Assembly (NCBI RefSeq): GCF_015140455.1
Contig: NZ_AP024094.1
Location: forward strand, 620,001-684,000
Source of the DNA: Jeongeupia sp. HS-3
Lineage (GTDB): Bacteria > Pseudomonadota > Gammaproteobacteria > Burkholderiales > Chitinibacteraceae
Reading direction: 5' to 3'
DNA length: 64,000 nt
Both the position numbers and the translations under genes were made by a program. The notes under the pieces are model-generated. The model had not been told where the DNA came from. It did not search any database and saw only the letters and a list, made by a program, of their open reading frames with translations. This document shows positions 51,172 to 62,838 of the stretch, piece by piece (the first letter of the stretch is position 1; every line of letters begins with the position of its first letter).

Positions 51172-52230
51172 ATGCCGCTCTATCTCGCCAAACGCTTGTT
51201 GCTGATGCTGCCGACGCTGTTCGGCATCCTGCTGGTCACGTTTGCGGTGATCCAGTTCGTTCCGGGAGGGCCGGCCGACGAGTTGATCCAGCAACTCAAG
51301 GGTACGGCGGCATTCGCGGAGGCCAGTGGTGGCGGCGGGGCGGCGTCGGCCAAGCTCGGCCATCGCGGGCTCGATGCGCAGCAACTGGCCGACATCCGCG
51401 CGCTCTATGGCTTCGACAAGCCAGTGAGCGAGCGCTTCTGGCTGATGATCAAGCGCTATCTGCAGTTCGATCTGGGCCAGAGCTATTTTCACCACGAGGA
51501 CGTCTGGACACTGATCAAATCCAAACTGCCGGTGTCGGCCAGCCTGGGTGTGTGGAGCTTCATCATCGTCTACACGGTGTCGCTGCCGCTCGGCGTGGCC
51601 AAGGCGATGCGCCACGGCAGCCGCTTCGACTGGGTGACGACACTGGTGCTGATGATCGGTTACGCGATTCCCGGTTTCGTGCTCGGTGTGCTGCTGCTGG
51701 TGATGTTCGGCGGCGGCAGCTTCTGGCAACTGTTCCCGCTGCGCGGGCTGACTTCGGACGGCTGGGAGAGCCTGTCGCTGCTCGGCAAGGTGAGCGATTA
51801 CCTGTGGCATCTGGTGTTGCCGATCTCGGCGATGGTCGTCGGCAGTTTTGCCTCGGTGACTTTGCTGACCAAGAACAGCCTGCTGGAGGAAATCCGCAAG
51901 CAGTACGTGCTGACTGCGCGTGCCAAGGGATTGTCGGAGCGGCGGGTGCTGTGGGGGCATGTGTTCCGCAACGCGATGATCCCTATCGTCACCGGCTTTC
52001 CGGCCGCCTTCGTTGGCGCGTTCTTCACCGGCAGCCTGCTGATCGAGACGCTGTTTTCGCTCGATGGCCTCGGCCTGCTGTCATACGAGTCGGTGATCCG
52101 CCGTGATTACCCGGTAGTGATGGGCGCGCTCTATTTATTTTCGCTGATTGGCCTGCTAACCAAGCTGCTGTCCGATCTGTGCTACGTGCTGGTCGACCCG
52201 CGTCTGCGCTTTGAAGGGGTCGAGGCATGA
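51172..52230 (+). CDS. yejB: Peptide ABC transporter permease, YejB type
   Basis: 352 residues of the BPD-transp-1 family. N-terminal MPLYLAKRLLLMLPTLFGILLVTF with FVPGGPADEL, the YejB-specific insertion around residues 45-75, and the EAA-loop region (YVLTARAKGLSERRVLWGHVFRN). Six helices. It pairs with the permease starting at 52227, which overlaps its stop by 4 bases (ATGA). Confidence 0.93.
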   Translation: MPLYLAKRLLLMLPTLFGILLVTFAVIQFVPGGPADELIQQLKGTAAFAEASGGGGAASAKLGHRGLDAQQLADIRALYGFDKPVSERFWLMIKRYLQFDLGQSYFHHEDVWTLIKSKLPVSASLGVWSFIIVYTVSLPLGVAKAMRHGSRFDWVTTLVLMIGYAIPGFVLGVLLLVMFGGGSFWQLFPLRGLTSDGWESLSLLGKVSDYLWHLVLPISAMVVGSFASVTLLTKNSLLEEIRKQYVLTARAKGLSERRVLWGHVFRNAMIPIVTGFPAAFVGAFFTGSLLIETLFSLDGLGLLSYESVIRRDYPVVMGALYLFSLIGLLTKLLSDLCYVLVDPRLRFEGVEA

Positions 52231-53315
52231 GGCCGATTCTCGAACCGGCGCTTGAGGCCGCCTTGCCGAGCAGCGCCGATCGCGTGCCGACCGCGCCGCT
52301 GTCGCCGTGGCGCCGGGCGTGGCGACGCTTTCGGTCCCAACGTATGGGTTTTTACAGCCTCGTGCTCTTGAGCTTGCTGTTCGTGCTCAGCCTCGGCGCC
52401 GAGCTGCTGTCGAACGACAAGCCCATCGTCGTCCGCTACCACGACACCTGGTATTTCCCGCTGCTGCAGACTTACCCGGAAACCGAATTCGGTGGTGATT
52501 TCCCGACGCCGGCCGATTACCTCGACCCGTATATCCAGGACCGTATCAGCAGCAACGGCAACTGGGCATTGTTCGCGCCGAACCGTTACGCAGCCAATAC
52601 GATCAACTACTTCGCGCCGAGCCCGAACCCGGCGCCACCCTCGAAGGCCAACTGGCTCGGCACCGACGACCGCGGCCGCGACGTGCTGGCGCGGCTGATC
52701 TACGGCTTTCGCGTGTCCTTGCTGTTCGGTCTGGCGCTGACGGTGATCGGTTGCGCGCTCGGCATCGTCGCCGGGGCGATCCAGGGCTATTTCGCCGGCA
52801 AAATCGACCTCGTTGGCCAGCGCGTGATCGAGGTCTGGAGCGCGATGCCGGAGCTGTATCTGCTGCTGATTTTTGCGTCGATGTTCGAGCCCAGCCTGCT
52901 GATCTTGCTGGTGCTATTGTCGGTGTTCGGCTGGATGGGGCTCGCCGATTATGTGCGCGCCGAGTTCCTGCGCAACCGCAATCTCGAATACGTACTCGCG
53001 GCGCGCGCGCTGGGGCTGACCGATTGGCAGATCATCTGGCGGCACCTGCTGCCCAATTCGCTGACTGCGGTGATCGCCTTCCTGCCGTTCCGGATGTCGG
53101 GCGCGGTGCTGGCACTGACGAGCTTCGATTTTCTCGGCCTGGGCGTGCCGGCGTCGACGCCGTCGCTCGGCGAGTTGCTGGCGCAGGGCAAGGCCAATCT
53201 GGATGCGTGGTGGATATCGCTGCCGACCTTCGCGGTGCTGGTCGGCATGCTGCTATTGCTGGTGTTCATCGGCGAGGCGTTACGCGCGGCGCTCGATCCG
53301 CGCGCCGACACCTGA
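52227..53315 (+). CDS. yejE: Peptide ABC transporter permease, YejE type
   Basis: 362 residues. A long N-terminal periplasmic insertion (YHDTWYFPLLQTYPETEFGGDF) is characteristic of YejE. WLGTDDRGRDVLARLIYGFRVSL and the EAA-loop YVLAARALGLTDWQIIWRHLLPN are the permease signature parts. It forms the membrane channel together with YejB. Translation is coupled by the 4-base overlap. No yejF follows directly; it is 2.4 kb away. Confidence 0.93.
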   Translation: MRPILEPALEAALPSSADRVPTAPLSPWRRAWRRFRSQRMGFYSLVLLSLLFVLSLGAELLSNDKPIVVRYHDTWYFPLLQTYPETEFGGDFPTPADYLDPYIQDRISSNGNWALFAPNRYAANTINYFAPSPNPAPPSKANWLGTDDRGRDVLARLIYGFRVSLLFGLALTVIGCALGIVAGAIQGYFAGKIDLVGQRVIEVWSAMPELYLLLIFASMFEPSLLILLVLLSVFGWMGLADYVRAEFLRNRNLEYVLAARALGLTDWQIIWRHLLPNSLTAVIAFLPFRMSGAVLALTSFDFLGLGVPASTPSLGELLAQGKANLDAWWISLPTFAVLVGMLLLLVFIGEALRAALDPRADT

Positions 53316-53320
53316 GCATG

Positions 53321-53343
53321 AAAAAACCGGCCAATGGCCGGTT
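53321..53343 (-). terminator. Terminator for the DUF2502 gene (also faces yejE)
   Basis: AACCGGCC pairs with GGCCGGTT over a 3-base loop; on the minus strand it is followed by six T residues. The same hairpin lies 9 bases after the yejE stop on the plus strand but with only a weak T-tail there. Confidence 0.85.
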
Positions 53344-53361
53344 CTTCGGGGCAAAACGCGC

Positions 53362-53736
53362 TCAGCAATTGCCTTTCTTGGCTTGCCCGGGTGGGCAGTG
53401 ATAGCCACGGCGGTCGTCATCGTGGTCATCGTATTTGTTACCGTGTTTCTTGTCGTACTTCTTGGCGTTCTTCTTCCACCACTTTTCGTCGCGCCAATGG
53501 CCGCCGTCCCAGTAACGGCCGTGCGGATCGCGGTTGCCGTAGCGTGGGTGGTATTTCGGGTGAGACTGCCACCAGCGCTCATCGCGCCATTGGCCGTCAT
53601 ACCAGTAGTAGCCACGATCGTCGCGATCACCGATGTAAACCGACACCCCGGGTACCGAGATGCCAATGTTGACGTCGGCAGCCCGAGCGAAGATCGGCAG
53701 CGCGGCGAGCAGACCGATCAGCAAGATCTTTTTCAT
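53362..53736 (-). CDS. DUF2502-like exported protein (YpeC-like)
   Basis: 124 residues from MKKILLIGLLAALPIFARA (ATG at 53736 with AGGATG upstream), a clear signal peptide. The mature protein begins DVNIGISVPGVSVYIGDRDDRGYYW, the DUF2502 core, followed by repeated Trp/Arg/His/Asp-rich units (DGQWRDERWW, GGHWRDEKWW) and a basic-acidic tail with a final Cys pair. It is likely periplasmic or surface associated; function unknown. It runs opposite to its yej neighbours. Confidence 0.85.
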   Translation of the reverse strand: MKKILLIGLLAALPIFARAADVNIGISVPGVSVYIGDRDDRGYYWYDGQWRDERWWQSHPKYHPRYGNRDPHGRYWDGGHWRDEKWWKKNAKKYDKKHGNKYDDHDDDRRGYHCPPGQAKKGNC

Positions 53737-53834
53737 GGTGTTCATCCTGTTATCGAGCATTGATTTAGTGTACCGGCCGAACGTGATCTTGGCTGTGTTC
53801 CGACTCACATTCTCGAAGAAGGGGGCAAGCCGTT

Positions 53835-55559
53835 TCAGTGCCCAAGTTTCAAACCGACGCGGGTGATCCGTCCGCGCTCGACTTCGCGCACGATCAGCGT
53901 CATCGAACCAAAGTCGACCTGATCGCCAACGACGGCGGGGCGATTGAGTCTGGCGTGTATCAGTGCGGCAACGTCGAATTCGGCCTCGTTCTCGGCGACC
54001 GGGCAGTCATACAGCTCGGCGATGGCCAGCAGCGGCGCATCACCATCAATGACGAAATCGCCGAAGAACGTCCGCTCATAGGCCATGCGGGTGTTCTGCG
54101 CCTCGCCGTACCAGCGGCCCAAATCGGGCAAGGCATGTTCGGTTGCCGCGGCCACGACCAGATCACCCGCGCGCAGGTGCTCGGCCTGGCGCGGTAGCAT
54201 CAGTCGAACTCCGCGCAACACGGCCAAGGGTTTGGCCCGGCCGTGTTCGAGGTGCGGTGCCGTGTGTGGCATGCTGTGCTCGGCTGGCGCACCGGCAACG
54301 ACGCGATACTGAACGATCTGCCAGTCTGCCCGTCCCGGTTGGCGCAGACCGTGTCGGGCCAGCGGCTCGGGATAGTCGGGCACTTCGACCCGGCAACGCT
54401 TGGCCATCCACGGCACCAGCGTGCCCTGGATCAGCAGCGAGGCCAGCACCACGGCGAAGGCAATATCAAATAGCGCGACCGAGCCGTTGACGCCGGCCAT
54501 GATGGGAAATGTCGCCAAGACAATGGGGACTGCGCCGCGTAGCCCGACCCAACTGACAAAGAGGATCTCGCGGCGGCTGAATTTCAGTGGAATGAGGCAC
54601 AGCGCCACGGCAATCGGTCGGGCAATGAACATCAGGAGTGCCGCGAAGGCGAGACTGGGGCCGATTTCCGGTAGCAGTCGGCTCGGCGTTACCAGCAGGC
54701 CGAGCAGCAGGAACATCCCCGCCTGTGCCAGCCAGGCGAGGCCATCCATCATGCTGCGCACGCTCTCGCTGGCCGGTAGCGGCCGGTTGCCGATGACAAG
54801 GCCGGCAAGGTAAATGCCGAGGAAACCACTGCCACCGAGACTGTTGGTGGCCGCAAAGATCATCAGCCCGCCGCCGAGGATCAGCAAGGGGTAAAGGCTT
54901 TCGGCCAGGCTGAACCGTGATGCCGCCCGCGAGATCAGCCAGCCACCAGCCAGCCCGCCGACGGCCCCCAGGCCGAACTGGCGAACGAATTCGATCAGCA
55001 TGCCCGTAGCACTGGGCTGGCTGGCCCCCGAAACCACGGTCAGCAATGTGACCACCAGAAAAATCGCCATCGGATCGTTGGCGCCCGATTCGATCTCCAG
55101 CGTCGCGCCGACCCGCTCGTTCAGGCGTACCCCGCCGTAGCGCAGCTGCGCAAATACCGCAGCGGCATCGGTCGAGCCGACGATGGCGCCAAGCAGCAGC
55201 GCATGCAGCCAGGGCAGATCAAGCAACCAGTGTGCGAACACACCGGCCAAGCCGGCCGAGACCAGCACGCCGACGGTGGCCAGCGATAAGGCGGGCTTGA
55301 GCGCAACCCGAAAGCTCTGGATCCGGGTTTGCAGGCCACCGGCGAGCAGAATCACCGCCAGTGCGACATTGCCGACGCCAAAGGCGAGCGGATAGTTGCT
55401 GAACTGGATTTGCCCGGGGCCACTGTCGCCGGCGAGCATGCCGACACCGAGAAAAACCAGCAACAGCGGCAGGCCGAGCCGGGCGGTAATGGTGCTCGAC
55501 AGCGTAGCGAGCAGGAGCAAAAAGCTGCCAAGCAGCAGCCAGTAATTGAGTTGTGCCAT
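53835..55559 (-). CDS. K+/H+ or Na+/H+ antiporter of the CPA1 family (NhaP2/CvrA)
   Basis: 574 residues from MAQLNYWLLLGSFLLLL (ATG at 55559); an upstream in-frame extension has no membrane character. About 12 helices with the CPA1 elements GSTDAAAVFAQL, ESGANDPMAIFLVV and VSWVGLRGAVPIVLATFP. The C-terminal 170 residues are a cytosolic TrkA-C/CorC-like regulatory part (VLRGVRLMLPRQAEHLRAGDLVV). This is the NhaP2/CvrA architecture of osmotic potassium and proton exchange. It is divergent from yejF across a 175-base gap and separates yejE from yejF. Confidence 0.93.
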   Translation of the reverse strand: MAQLNYWLLLGSFLLLLATLSSTITARLGLPLLLVFLGVGMLAGDSGPGQIQFSNYPLAFGVGNVALAVILLAGGLQTRIQSFRVALKPALSLATVGVLVSAGLAGVFAHWLLDLPWLHALLLGAIVGSTDAAAVFAQLRYGGVRLNERVGATLEIESGANDPMAIFLVVTLLTVVSGASQPSATGMLIEFVRQFGLGAVGGLAGGWLISRAASRFSLAESLYPLLILGGGLMIFAATNSLGGSGFLGIYLAGLVIGNRPLPASESVRSMMDGLAWLAQAGMFLLLGLLVTPSRLLPEIGPSLAFAALLMFIARPIAVALCLIPLKFSRREILFVSWVGLRGAVPIVLATFPIMAGVNGSVALFDIAFAVVLASLLIQGTLVPWMAKRCRVEVPDYPEPLARHGLRQPGRADWQIVQYRVVAGAPAEHSMPHTAPHLEHGRAKPLAVLRGVRLMLPRQAEHLRAGDLVVAAATEHALPDLGRWYGEAQNTRMAYERTFFGDFVIDGDAPLLAIAELYDCPVAENEAEFDVAALIHARLNRPAVVGDQVDFGSMTLIVREVERGRITRVGLKLGH

Positions 55560-55734
55560 TGAAAACCAGAAAAATCTGTGGTCAGAAAATGCCCCGTGCA
55601 GGTTGCCGGTGGCGAAGCGCGAGTAGCGGCGCTGTAGCCCCGTTTCCAGCTCGAATCTCGTACGCTTTGCTGCCAGGCTGGCAAGCGAGTGCCAAATGCA
55701 GCGGGGATGCTGGTTTGTAACATAAGATGATCCC

Positions 55735-57360
55735 ATGATGCCGCAAGCCGATACGCCGCTCCTTGATGTGCAAGCACTTAGCGTGCATTACGCCGATGGC
55801 GTAGTGCCGGCCGTTGATCGCGTCAGCTTTACCGTGGCCGCAGGTGAAACGCTGGCGATTGTCGGCGGTTCAGGCTCGGGCAAGAGCGTCACCGCCCGCG
55901 CGCTGATGCGGCTTGATCCGGACGCGCGTTGCCGCGGTCGTATCCTCTTTGAAGGCAACGATGTGCTGGCGATGTCGCCCAAGCAGCTGCGCCGCTTGCG
56001 CGGTGGTGGTATCGGCATGGTGTTTCAGGAGCCACTGTCGGCGCTGAATCCGGTGATGAGCGTCGGCGCGCAACTGGGCGAGGCGCTGGCGCTGCAACGC
56101 GGTTTGTCCGGCCGGGCGGCGCAGGCTGAAATGACGAGCCTGCTTGCGCGCGTCGGCCTTGATGATCCACGGCGGATGCTGGCGAGTTTTCCGCACCAGC
56201 TGTCGGGTGGGCAGCGCCAGCGCGTGCTGACGGCGATTGCGCTGGCCGGCTCGCCCAGACTGCTGGTTGCCGATGAACCAACGACTGCCCTTGATGCCCA
56301 TTTGCGTCGGCAGGTTCTGGAACTGCTCAAATCGTTGGCGACCGAATCGGGCATGGGCTTGCTGCTGATTTCGCACGATCTGCCGCTGGTGCGCGACTTT
56401 GCCGATCGGGTTGCGGTGATGCACGAGGGCCGCATCGTCGAAATGGCGCCCACGGCGACGTTGTTCGCCGCGCCAACGCATCCGTACACCAAGGCGCTCT
56501 TGGCGGCACGCAGCATCCGGCTGGCCCGGCCACTGGCCGACGATGCCAGGCTGCTGCTGCAAGCCCGTGGCCTGCACTGCCGCTATCGCCGCTCGCGCGG
56601 CTGGTTTCGCCGGCCCGAGCATTTCGATGCGCTGGTGTCGGCCGATTTTTCGCTCTCGCGCGGTGAAACGCTGGGTGTGGTCGGCGCCTCGGGCTCGGGC
56701 AAAACCACGTTGGGCTTGGCGGTGTTGCGGCTGGTGCGCGAGGCCAAAGGACAGATCGAATTTCACGGCGACAATGGCACGGTGCCACTCGATACGCTGA
56801 CCGGCGCACCGCTGCGACGGGCGCGACGGCATTTGCAGGTGGTGTTGCAAGACCCGTTCGCCTCGCTGTCACCGCGAATGACGGTCGGAGAGATTGTCGG
56901 CGAAGGGCTGCGTGTGTATCAGCCGGAACTGGGCGACGCAGAGCGTCGATCACGGGTGGTTGCCGCGCTGGCCGAAGTGGGGCTTGGCGCCGAGGTGATC
57001 GATCGTTATCCGCACGCGTTTTCCGGCGGCCAGCGCCAGCGCATTGCCATCGCCCGTGCGCTGATCGTTTCCCCCGATATTCTGGTGCTCGACGAGCCGA
57101 CGTCTGCGCTGGATGCGCATATTGCGGTGCAGGTGCTGAGCTTGCTGGCCGAGTTGCAGCACCGGCATGGCATGAGTTATTTGCTGATCACGCACGATCT
57201 GACCATCGTCCGCGCGATGGCGCACCGGGTGATGGTGATCGAATCTGGCCGGATCGTGGAGCAGGGAGGCGTGGAGGCCGTGTTCGCATCTCCGGCGAAT
57301 ACTTACACAAGGTCGCTGATTTCCGCTGCTGCGCTGCCGCCCGTATCCGGGCCGATTTGA
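55735..57360 (+). CDS. yejF: Duplicated ATPase of the peptide ABC transporter, YejF type
   Basis: 541 residues with two ABC domains in one chain: first Walker A GGSGSGKSVTAR and signature LSGGQRQRVL, second Walker A GASGSGKTTLG and signature FSGGQRQRIAIARAL, each with a D-loop (DEPTTALD, DEPTSALD). This is the YejF/DppD-DppF fusion. The gene lies 2.4 kb from yejE with two unrelated genes on the other strand between, yet is complete; the four parts probably still form one importer. Confidence 0.94.
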   Translation: MMPQADTPLLDVQALSVHYADGVVPAVDRVSFTVAAGETLAIVGGSGSGKSVTARALMRLDPDARCRGRILFEGNDVLAMSPKQLRRLRGGGIGMVFQEPLSALNPVMSVGAQLGEALALQRGLSGRAAQAEMTSLLARVGLDDPRRMLASFPHQLSGGQRQRVLTAIALAGSPRLLVADEPTTALDAHLRRQVLELLKSLATESGMGLLLISHDLPLVRDFADRVAVMHEGRIVEMAPTATLFAAPTHPYTKALLAARSIRLARPLADDARLLLQARGLHCRYRRSRGWFRRPEHFDALVSADFSLSRGETLGVVGASGSGKTTLGLAVLRLVREAKGQIEFHGDNGTVPLDTLTGAPLRRARRHLQVVLQDPFASLSPRMTVGEIVGEGLRVYQPELGDAERRSRVVAALAEVGLGAEVIDRYPHAFSGGQRQRIAIARALIVSPDILVLDEPTSALDAHIAVQVLSLLAELQHRHGMSYLLITHDLTIVRAMAHRVMVIESGRIVEQGGVEAVFASPANTYTRSLISAAALPPVSGPI

Positions 57361-57413
57361 ACTGTTTCATAAATGTTTCAATCAGATTTGTTCTATCAGC
57401 ATTTCATGATGGA

Positions 57414-57443
57414 TTGAGTTAACATGCCGCTCGTCACTATAAC
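57414..57443 (+). promoter_or_regulatory. Putative sigma-70 promoter of the Aer-like receptor gene
   Basis: TTGAGT (57414-57419) and TATAAC (57438-57443) are spaced 18 bases, 24 bases upstream of the GTG start. It is a reasonable housekeeping promoter by similarity only. No sigma-28 site was found here. Confidence 0.4.
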
Positions 57444-57467
57444 CATAAGAAAATTAGGGGTATTGGC

Positions 57468-59045
57468 GTGCGTCGAAACGAACCAGTTACAGGCAGGGAA
57501 ATCAAGGTCGACCCGCGTCGACCACTTGTCAGCAAAACGGATTTGAAGGGGCGCATCACCTATGCAAATCCCGCCTTTGTTGACATCAGCGGCTTTGCTC
57601 GCGAGGAGCTGCAGGGCAGCCCGCACAACATCGTGCGTCATCCGGAGATGCCCTCGGCGGCATTCGACGACATGTGGCAAACCTTGAAGTCCGATCAGCC
57701 GTGGCGCGGGGTAGTGAAAAACCGCTGCAAGAGCGGCGACCACTACTGGGTCGAGGCGTTTGTCACGCCGCTGTACCAGAATGGCGAAAAAGCCGGCTAC
57801 ATGTCGGTGCGCAATGTGCCGAGCAAGGCACAGGTCGAGGCCGCCGAGCGGCTGTATGCCGGGGTCAACGCCGGCAATGCCGTGCTGCCTGCCACCCGCT
57901 GGGCGCGCACGATGGCGCTGGAGTGGCGACTCGCGATTGTTCTGGCACTGATTCTGATGTTTTCCATGCTGTCACTGGTGTTGCCGCCGGCCTACTGCCT
58001 GCCGTCGGCACTCGCTGCTGCAGTTGCCGGCTGGGTGTGGCTGCGTGCGAGCTGGGGCGCATCGCTGCGCGCGGCAAGCGACGCGATCGGCCAGTTGGCC
58101 GAAGGCAACTTCCGCGCCGAAACCCGTACCGAGGCGCCGCGCGAGTATTCGCAGCTGCTGCTGCAGATTGAAGGCATGCGGATCAATCTGCGCGCCATCA
58201 TGGCCGACGTAGTTTCCGCGGCCAACACCGTCGAGGCGCATGCCGGCTTGGTGGCGACCGAAGCGGGGAGGATGACCGAGCGCGCGAGATCCCAGTCCGA
58301 TGGCGTGGCCGGTGTGGCCGCTGCGCTGGAAGAACTCACGGTCTCGGTCGGTGAAATCCAGGATTCGACCCGTCAGGGGGCTGCGCATGCCGATCTAGCG
58401 GGCGGGCTCGCCCGGCGCGGCAGCGGCGAAATGCATTCGGCGCAGCTGGCCACCCAGCAGGTGGTCGGCGTGGTTGACGATGCCCGCGAGACGATCAATA
58501 CGCTGTCCGAAGCGGTGCGCAGCATCAACATGCTGGCGCAGACGATCGGCGAGATTGCCGACCAGACCAATCTTCTGGCGCTGAATGCGGCGATCGAGGC
58601 TGCGCGAGCCGGCGAGCAGGGGCGCGGTTTTGCCGTGGTGGCCGACGAGGTGCGCAAGCTGGCGGAGCGCACCACCGAGAGCACCGGAGCGATCACGGCG
58701 ACCGTTGCCACGATCACCGAGCGCGCGGGGCTGGCGCTGACGAGCATGGCACAGGCGGTCGATGCGGTGCGGCACGGTACGGCGATGATCGACGATTGCG
58801 ACCGGACGCTGCAGCAGATCTGCGAGGCCAGCGAAGGCGTCGCGCTGTCGTCGCACGAGATCGACACGATGCTGAAGCAGCAATCGCAGGCCGCCAGCGA
58901 TGTCGCGGTACGGATGGCGCGGATCAGCGCGATGTCCGAGCAGAATGATGCCGCGATCACCGGCATGAGCGGTGCTGCCGGGCAGCTGGAAGCGGTCGCG
59001 CACGAGTTGCACGCATTGCTGCGGCAGTTCGAAAAATCGCTCTGA
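57468..59045 (+). CDS. Aer-like PAS chemoreceptor
   Basis: 525 residues, GTG start with AGGGG upstream. The N-terminal PAS domain (about 15-125) carries [10 protein letters not shown] and [10 protein letters not shown], the part of Aer that contacts FAD. Two short hydrophobic segments (about 148-186) anchor it without a real periplasmic domain; no clear HAMP is seen. The signalling part has [21 protein letters not shown] and [17 protein letters not shown]. Aer-type receptors sense redox/energy state for aerotaxis. It follows yejF in the same direction, with its own likely promoter. Confidence 0.94.
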   Translation: MRRNEPVTGREIKVDPRRPLVSKTDLKGRITYANPAFVDISGFAREELQGSPHNIVRHPEMPSAAFDDMWQTLKSDQPWRGVVKNRCKSGDHYWVEAFVTPLYQNGEKAGYMSVRNVPSKAQVEAAERLYAGVNAGNAVLPATRWARTMALEWRLAIVLALILMFSMLSLVLPPAYCLPSALAAAVAGWVWLRASWGASLRAASDAIGQLAEGNFRAETRTEAPREYSQLLLQIEGMRINLRAIMADVVSAANTVEAHAGLVATEAGRMTERARSQSDGVAGVAAALEELTVSVGEIQDSTRQGAAHADLAGGLARRGSGEMHSAQLATQQVVGVVDDARETINTLSEAVRSINMLAQTIGEIADQTNLLALNAAIEAARAGEQGRGFAVVADEVRKLAERTTESTGAITATVATITERAGLALTSMAQAVDAVRHGTAMIDDCDRTLQQICEASEGVALSSHEIDTMLKQQSQAASDVAVRMARISAMSEQNDAAITGMSGAAGQLEAVAHELHALLRQFEKSL

Positions 59046-59054
59046 GCGAGGCGA

Positions 59055-59073
59055 GCCGGCGTCGTGCGCCGGC
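59055..59073. terminator. Stem-loop between convergent Aer-like and hydrolase genes
   Basis: GCCGGCG pairs with CGCCGGC over a 5-base loop between two stop codons. There is no T-run on either strand, so it is a factor-dependent terminator or mRNA-protecting hairpin at most. Confidence 0.35.
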
Positions 59074-59082
59074 AGCGGGTGA

Positions 59083-60012
59083 CTAGATTACCGGCTGGTG
59101 ATCCTGTTGCGGCGCCGCGACGCGAAAATGCGCCGGCAACAGTTCGAGCAGTCGCACGCACACGCCCGGTGCCATGTCGTGTGCCATTCCCGGCACCTCG
59201 ACCCAGCGTGCGCCGGGTATTTTGCTCGCGACATCATGACCGCAGGCCGGTGGAATCAGCGGGTCGTCTTTGCCGTGAATGACCATGCTCGGTGCGCGTA
59301 TGGTGGCAAGCAGCGGGCTGCGATCCGGCGCTGCGGCGACGGCGATCAACTGTCGCAACACGCCGACCGGATGAATGGCGCGATCCAGCGCGCGGCGGAT
59401 TCGCGCTTTTTGCATTTCGATTGAGGTGGGGAAGCCAGGGCTTTGAATTACCTCGAAATTGCGCTGCATGAAATCGACCAGTATCTCGCGTTGCCCGGGC
59501 GTATTGCTGCCCCGCGGTGGGCGACGGATAAGCGCGGCCTGCGCCGCAGCTTGAGGCCCGGGCAGGCCGGGGGCGCCACTGGTGCTCATGATGCTGGCCA
59601 GGCTCAACACCCGATCCGGCGCGCGGGCCGCGACGAGCTGGGCGATCATCCCGCCCATCGACACGCCGGCGACGTGCGCTTGCGCAATGCCGAGCGCATC
59701 CAGCAGACCCAGCGCGTCGGCAGCCATATCGTCGAGCGAGTAAGGTGCCTTGATGGTCAGCCCGAGGCTGCGCTTGAGCAGGTTCCACGGCAGGTTGGGT
59801 TTGCCGAGGTGGTCGAGATGGCTGGAAAGCCCGATGTCGCGGTTGTCGAAGCGGATGACCTGAAAACCTTCGGCGGCGAGCGACTGGCAGAACTCGTCGG
59901 GCCAGCCGACGAGCTGCATGCCCAGGCCCATGATCAGCAACACGGCCGGATGGTCGCTGTTGCCGAAGCGCTCGTATTCGATGTTCAGTCCGTTGGCACT
60001 GGCTTGGGGCAT
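59083..60012 (-). CDS. Alpha/beta-hydrolase
   Basis: 309 residues from MPQASANGLNIEYERFGN (ATG at 60012, preceded by GGAGACGAC at ideal distance, chosen over a longer in-frame start). The catalytic triad is apparent: nucleophile in GVSMGGMIA, Asp in HGKDDPLIP, His in VPGMAHDM. LLIMGLGMQLVGWPDEF near the oxyanion region is typical of a large subgroup of uncharacterised proteobacterial hydrolases. Cytoplasmic; substrate unknown. It lies downstream of clpB on the same strand, separated by a strong hairpin. Confidence 0.9.
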   Translation of the reverse strand: MPQASANGLNIEYERFGNSDHPAVLLIMGLGMQLVGWPDEFCQSLAAEGFQVIRFDNRDIGLSSHLDHLGKPNLPWNLLKRSLGLTIKAPYSLDDMAADALGLLDALGIAQAHVAGVSMGGMIAQLVAARAPDRVLSLASIMSTSGAPGLPGPQAAAQAALIRRPPRGSNTPGQREILVDFMQRNFEVIQSPGFPTSIEMQKARIRRALDRAIHPVGVLRQLIAVAAAPDRSPLLATIRAPSMVIHGKDDPLIPPACGHDVASKIPGARWVEVPGMAHDMAPGVCVRLLELLPAHFRVAAPQQDHQPVI

Positions 60013-60128
60013 GTCGTCTCCATTCGATTCCGGCCCGGCGGGCATCCCCGCGTCAAGCCCCGATCTTTTGGACATCGGGGCGCACGAGAAGGGATCAAGT
60101 TGTCATTATGCCGAAACAGGGCGTGACA

Positions 60129-60162
60129 ACGGACAACCCCCTGCAAGAGGGGTGTTGTCCGT
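60129..60162 (-). terminator. Long hairpin after clpB
   Basis: AACGGACAACCCCCT can pair with AGGGGTGTTGTCCGTT in a stem of about 15 pairs with one small interruption and a 5-base loop, 14 bases after the clpB stop. A short TTGTC tail follows on the minus strand, so termination efficiency is uncertain, but its position is right. Confidence 0.65.
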
Positions 60163-60175
60163 TGCGTGTGCTGCT

Positions 60176-62758
<2,583 letters not shown>

Positions 62759-62791
62759 GGTTGCCCCCTCGGCATGTTTCTCTATGCATGC

Positions 62792-62820
62792 TAGATGGTG
62801 GGGCGGGGCGGCATTTCAAG
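62792..62820 (-). promoter_or_regulatory. Sigma-32 heat-shock promoter of clpB
   Basis: On the minus strand: CTTGAA (62820-62815), a 14-base spacer, then CACCATCTA (62800-62792), against consensus CTTGAA-N13/15-CCCCATNTA. The -35 is perfect and the -10 mismatches at one position. It lies 33 bases upstream of the clpB start codon, and clpB is a classic RpoH target. Confidence 0.8.
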
Positions 62821-62838
62821 CGCAAAGCCCTTGGCTGC

